Shown in pieces: positions 58,907 to 64,000 of a stretch of 64,000 nt of DNA. Under the pieces are notes generated by a model. The model ran no database searches, was not told where the DNA came from, and was given only the letters and a program-made list of their open reading frames with translations. This stretch comes from Erigeron canadensis (taxonomy: Eukaryota; Streptophyta; Magnoliopsida; Asterales; Asteraceae), in the NCBI RefSeq assembly GCF_010389155.1, contig NC_057762.1:3211513-3275512 (forward strand). The letters are read 5' to 3'. The position numbers were made by a program, and so were the translations under genes. Numbering within the stretch: position 1 is the stretch's first letter; every line of letters begins with the position of its first letter.

Positions 58907-60345
58907 AGACAAGATCTTAAAACTTAAATCATGGTTAATTTGATGTACGAAGATTCACAAACCAACTGATGTACGATGATTTTCATAATTCATGGTGATT
59001 TTCCGTGAAAAGAAACCTATTATTTTATTTATTTTACTTTAATACTTATTTAATATAAAAAATAGTGATTAATTAATTCACGATGATCTTTGGTGAAAAG
59101 AAGAAACATACTAAATATACACTCAAACAACAAGGCCACAAGGGTTTTGACATTTGAATGCGCTAATTAATTAAGTTTCTTTTGGGAGAGTTTCGGTTGG
59201 GCCAATAACCTTTCAATAATGCCAAAGAAAAAGAAAGGACCAATAGAACTTTGGAACAAAAACGTGATGGGTCATGGATCCATTAACCAAAACATATGTA
59301 CTTATCACTCATATAATTGTCTCCCAGATTGTTGAAAAGACAAATAAAAAAAGAAATGTTCTTATCCAATATTGGTTCCCAACTTATAATGTTCAAATTG
59401 TAAAATTAGTTGTAACATTGATGTATGGTGGCTATTGGCTAACATGAGCGGGACATGTATTTAATATGGAAGTCTTGGGTCTTTAATAAGTTAAGTGACT
59501 TTTGCAAATTTTGTAGTGGTTCGAATGTCATATAAAAAGATGAAGTTTTGTAAGATGTTAGTCTAATACTAGATTACCATATCTTCTTAAATAACCTTCT
59601 AATTATCTTCTAATAACAAAATCATTAAACTTGATAAAATTAATGGATAAGATGATGAAAAATAATCTAGTTAATTACATGTGTCAACAAATTGTGGTTT
59701 TCGGATGATTATAATGATAAGTTTTTTAAGGGGATTTATCGTTTTCGTCCATAAGTTCACATTATATCTTACGTTTCACAGTTTATAACAGAAACAAACT
59801 ATCAGAATTTTAGAGATCGTAGTTGAAAAGAAAGAGTAAAAAAGTGATATAAATAAAAAACAAAACCTTGTCATTTAGGGACGAAGGCCATGATTTTAAT
59901 TTTTTGACATGCCTTATTTGATGGGGACTGATATATCTACATCACTTATTAGCGATCCACAACAACTGTATATATTTTACAGCACAATGTATAACTTTAT
60001 AATACATATGTTATTGTGAATGGCTAAAAAAAAGTTATAGATATATCACTTCTCTTATTTGATGATTTGTGGTGGTTTATAGTAAGTATAAATTTGTTGT
60101 TAAATACAAAATTAAAGTAAACGACTGCGGTGTCGGTGTGTGAGGGCTAATACAAATCCCACATGGTGGGTGTGTTATTAGTATATATTTGACTGTCATT
60201 GTGTATCGTGTTGTTCAAGTACCCTTTGGCAATTTGAGACATCCGGCATGTGCACTCTTATTATTCCATTTTTCTTTCTTTCATCGATTTGCACTTTATT
60301 TTTATCTTTCAATTTGTTTGTATAATCTAAATTTTACCAAATACA
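58907..60345. other. Intergenic DNA, no supported gene
   Basis: AT-rich; open frames are short and featureless. Nothing recognised. Confidence 0.45.
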
Positions 60346-60355
60346 TGCTTACATG

Positions 60356-60540
60356 CAGGGGCGATATTAGAGGAGGGCAAATGTCCCTCCTTAAAATTTG
60401 AATTTTGTCATGTATTTTTAAAATTTTAATGAATTTTTAAAATTTTTCTATAGGTTTTTAACATTTTGCCCCACTTTACATTTACTTTTCACGGAATTTT
60501 TAATTTTGTCCCTTTTAGAATTTTTTTCCTAGTACGCCTC
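60356..60540. mobile_element. Small TIR element (MITE), 185 bp
   Basis: The perfect 10-bp direct repeat TGCTTACATG flanks it (60346-60355 and 60541-60550). The ends CAGGGGCGATATTAG and, inward from the right, GAGGCGTACTAGG are imperfect inverted repeats. The 9-10 bp duplication suggests Mutator-like mobilisation. The interior is T/A rich with repeated AAATTTT phrases. No coding sequence. Confidence 0.6.
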
Positions 60541-60550
60541 TGCTTACATG

Positions 60551-61242
60551 GAATCCAAATTATATGCTCACTATAAAACCTTACTTCTTTTTAAAAGGTA
60601 GGATGATAGAACATGATCAATTTGTTTGAAGATACCAAATTCAATCAATATGTAATACGTAACTCTTTATATCTATAATACTCATTGGGGTAAACAACCC
60701 TTTACCAAAAAAAAAAAAAAAACTCTTTATATCTATATGAACATTTATGTTCTATATATAAACGAAAACTTGACCTCCCTCGGTCCTTTGATAGTTTTCG
60801 CCAGTGTATAAATTAAGTCATTAACAAAGTTTCCCAAAAAAGTTTTAAATGGAACAATGAAATTCTACAAACAAAAAATTCAATATATATCAAGTTTAAT
60901 ATAAAATGATAACTTTTATAAAAAAATATTAAATTTTGTAAACTAATAATTCTTTCTATTAATTTATAAAAAAAAATCATTAGTTTTTTTTATAAAATAA
61001 TAGTTAGTAAATATATTTTAATATAAATAACAATATTAAAATAAATATTATATAAAAATATTATTAGTTTTATATAAAATAATAAATTTTTGAAAAGAAT
61101 ATTAAATTTTATAAACTAGAAATTCTCTTTATTGGATTAAATATTTTTTATAACAATAAATTGTATAAATATTAATAAATTTTTAAAAAATCGTAGCTAA
61201 TAGTCATTAACAACATAAAAAATATTTGTTTAATAATAATAA

Positions 61243-61296
<54 letters not shown>

Positions 61297-64000
61297 CGTA
61301 ATAAGTATAGTTTTCATATGTATAGTTTAATAACTATATTAAATATAATCAATGATAATTAAAGAGTTACTTTATCAAATTTTGAATTACATTGGAATTT
61401 CAAACATTTTATCCATTTTGCTAAGGAATGTTGAATTTCTTTAATGGAATTTTATGGATTCCAATTTCAAGTTTTTACAAACCAAACACCTCATGAAATG
61501 GAATCTGAATTTTATTCTGTTAATCAAACAAGATATGGAATGGAATTCAGATTTTAATTTCATCAGATTTCTAAAAATTCTGCGAACCAAACAACTTCTT
61601 AGAATATGAAAACAAAATCGATATGATAGATAGATAATTAGGTTTTTTTTTTCTTTTTTTATACGGTCTAAAAAAATCTTAATTTAACTAAAGCACGTAT
61701 AGGGCTGTCGTCCTTGGAACATATTCTGTTACATTAAAATGCCGTCGTCACGGATGAAACAAATGTTTTTAACCAGATTTGGATTGTGAGCTTCCCTATG
61801 AACATGCCACCGACTTTTTGTTGGATTAACCCGATTGATTAATGTTAAAAAAATAATAATAATTTGACACTGAATTGTTGTGCGAATATGGTATTTTAAT
61901 AAAGATATTTACCAATTTGTCTACTACTGTACTACAAGACCTGAATACAACCTATGTGAGTTAAAGCTAAAATCTACTGGTATTGTATAAATAGTTTATC
62001 TTTGTCCAAACTTAATTGGTTAAGAAACATCTATATATTAGAACTTTAGAAGAGAGTGATCGACGGGCTAATTAAGCAAGGAAATGAAGGAGGCAAGGTA
62101 CCAGTTCAAATTTATGCCAAGATGATCATTGTCCATTTGTCCGCCATCCATGATAAAGGATATATACACATTATTAGAAGTCTTATAAAGAAAGTATATT
62201 AGCGGGCACTATATTGTAGATAGACTTATATATTTGATTAAATTAAAATTAACGGTCAAGATTTAAAATTTAATTTTTATCTAAAGGAAAAGAGTTCCTT
62301 AACATGAGACATGACTCATCATGTTAGGAAACTTCTATTGAAGGAATTGTTGGTTTACATATTAATTTTATATTTTTATTTGATTTTGGATACAAATATC
62401 ACTCATCACAAAATACTTTAATCATCTTTTTAATTGGGGTTTTCCAATTATTTATAACTCTATAAAGAAAAAAGATAAGATGTACCTATATTTTTTTAGT
62501 GATAGGAAGGAACAATGAAAATGCACATGTCTGGTCTCAACCGTTTTCAATTATTTGGACACCTGTTGCAAATGTTCATGGATCTAAGCAGCTTTTTCTT
62601 TTTTGATATAAAGACCACAGATTCATATTTCATAAAGGAAACTTTTCCAACTAACATATAGTAGTATTTTAGCATAAATATAGTCTCGTATGAGATACTA
62701 TTTTGTTTTAATAACGTGTCATAAAATGTACAATATTCTATTAGATCGCATTCTCACGAAGGCATGACTACGGTGATAGTTTTAGAAGTAAAAATGTGTT
62801 GAAACACGGTTATATATAGCACGCAGTATACAGATGGTCAGAGAACAATTCGAAAACGATCATGTATTCAAATAGTCTATATCCGAGGCAAAAGACTCGT
62901 CCTTACCAGTAATATGAACAAAGAAAAGTTCATCTCTTTATTTAAAATGAAAAATACTGTTTAATCATCATTCCATGCTAGTCTTTAATCATAATCCTTT
63001 TGTTGTTTATGCCCTCATCTGAAAGTAAAAATTACATAAAACATGTATTGTTTTTTTGAAATAATGGAAAGGTGGGAGAAACCAAATTTTCATATTCATA
63101 GTTCATACACTTTGGCCCAACTAAAATAGAAATAAAAGCGTCCAGGCGCTAGCGTATAACTAGGTCAAATTTTTATAGCCCAACCCATCAACTCCTTTTT
63201 TTTTTCTTTCTTTTTCGTAAAAAAAAAATAAAATCTATAGTTTTTAATTTTAAAATATATTTTTACTAGCTAATCAACCCAAGTTTAACCCGGGTTAATT
63301 TATAAACGCTTTACAAATAAACAAATTCTACCCGGGTAGCTTTAAAATATATTATCATGTTAAAATGTATAATAACAACGTTAAATAAATTGAAAAGTTG
63401 TGATAACTTATTATGTAAATAACGAAACTAAACGGAAACAAAATTTGTGTAGATGTGGACACATGTTGAAACACATACGGGTGGTAAAAACAAAAAAATA
63501 AAACCTATCTCAAAAAACACCATAGTGTTCGGCATATTATAACGAAAAATTAAGGTGATTAAAATTTTACATAATAGTATGAGCATTTAGTAAAAATCTA
63601 TATTAATAAGATTTATTTGAAAAAGGAAGGATATTTTAAATTTTAAATCAATAAAGTATAATGATGTCATAATTAATTAAAAGGATGTATTGGAGTACAC
63701 AATTTTTAAAAAAATATTATGTCATCATAAGTTTTTTTATTTATATAATAGATAGATTTGAAGTCTTTTGTAAAGATATTGATTCTTAACCCAATTTTTG
63801 TTTATGATTAATGAAATAATTTGAATTGTCTTCGGTTTATAATAAAAGACTTCTTTTGTTAAAAACAAATTCTTATATCCCAAAAAAAGTTGGAACTTGG
63901 CAGAATTAGAGCGCTGTTGAATACAATCATGAATCATGTTCATAATCTTTGATGACGTGTCCGTTCAAAATATCTCTTCGATGTGTCATAAATTATTTAA
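60551..64000. other. Intergenic DNA, no supported gene
   Basis: AT-rich with a poly-A run at about 60707-60722, TATAAAATAATA-like repeats at 60890-61200, an (AAT)n tract, and GGAATGGAATTC-type sequence at 61430-61600 that may be a decayed transposon end. No gene is supported up to the window edge. Confidence 0.45.
61231..61292. repeat. (AAT)n microsatellite
   Basis: About 20 AAT/TAA units with one interruption near 61241. Confidence 0.95.

Noticed and set aside
1..64000. CRISPR arrays, bacterial operons, rRNA genes
   Set aside because: None seen; repeats here are transposon ends or microsatellites, and all gene structures are eukaryotic.

Overview
This is plant nuclear DNA: AT-rich, with intron-bearing genes and many transposable elements. 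It is most likely from a eudicot, and I lean towards Asteraceae because the extra third ORF of the copia retrotransposon looks like one common in composite genomes. The species call is an inference from memory of such sequences; no search was possible.

Host genes. (1) A single-exon F-box/DUF295-type gene on the minus strand (3592-4800). (2) A MIR394 microRNA locus on the plus strand. The mature-like 20-mer is at 10563-10582, its star strand at 10918-10937, and the loop between them is unusually long. (3) A complete 12-exon prolyl oligopeptidase gene on the plus strand (23663 or 23897 to 33386). It has an intact Ser-Asp-His triad, a possible transit-peptide start, and a PIF/Harbinger element inside intron 6. 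(4) A complete 8-exon SKU5-similar (SKS) multicopper-oxidase-like gene on the minus strand (45307 to 36018), with two introns of 2.6 and 3.2 kb.

The rest is mainly mobile DNA. A 12.67 kb Ty1/copia element with two 943-bp LTRs and an AAATT target-site duplication fills 46234-58901. Its pol frame is open, its gag is broken by two frameshifts, and a third ORF of about 1,337 codons keeps one frame for 4 kb with only four in-frame stops. Elements defined here by matching ends and target duplications are: a hAT-type MITE (1860-2368), a Mutator-type MITE (6677-7225), a tRNA-derived SINE (11328-11661), Helitrons (15818-16059, 16700-17726, 21129-21389, 22592-22912), a hAT element (21493-22231), a Harbinger element in the oligopeptidase intron (27703-31162), a Harbinger-type element downstream of it (33721-35006) carrying a nested hAT (33919-34330), and a small TIR element (60356-60540). 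A LINE 3' remnant lies at about 17870-18310.

Two large inverted repeats stand out. One, at 13672-14829, has arms of 541-606 bp that carry exon-like sequence I do not recognise. The other, at 18327-18918, is built from Helitron-type termini facing each other. The remaining intergenic stretches (parts of 1-3500, 4801-6266, 7800-10300, 12100-13400, 58907-64000) hold simple repeats and decayed repeats, and I see no supported gene in them. Exon boundaries were placed by eye from GT/AG signals, reading frame and family similarity. All coordinates and substitution counts were read by hand.
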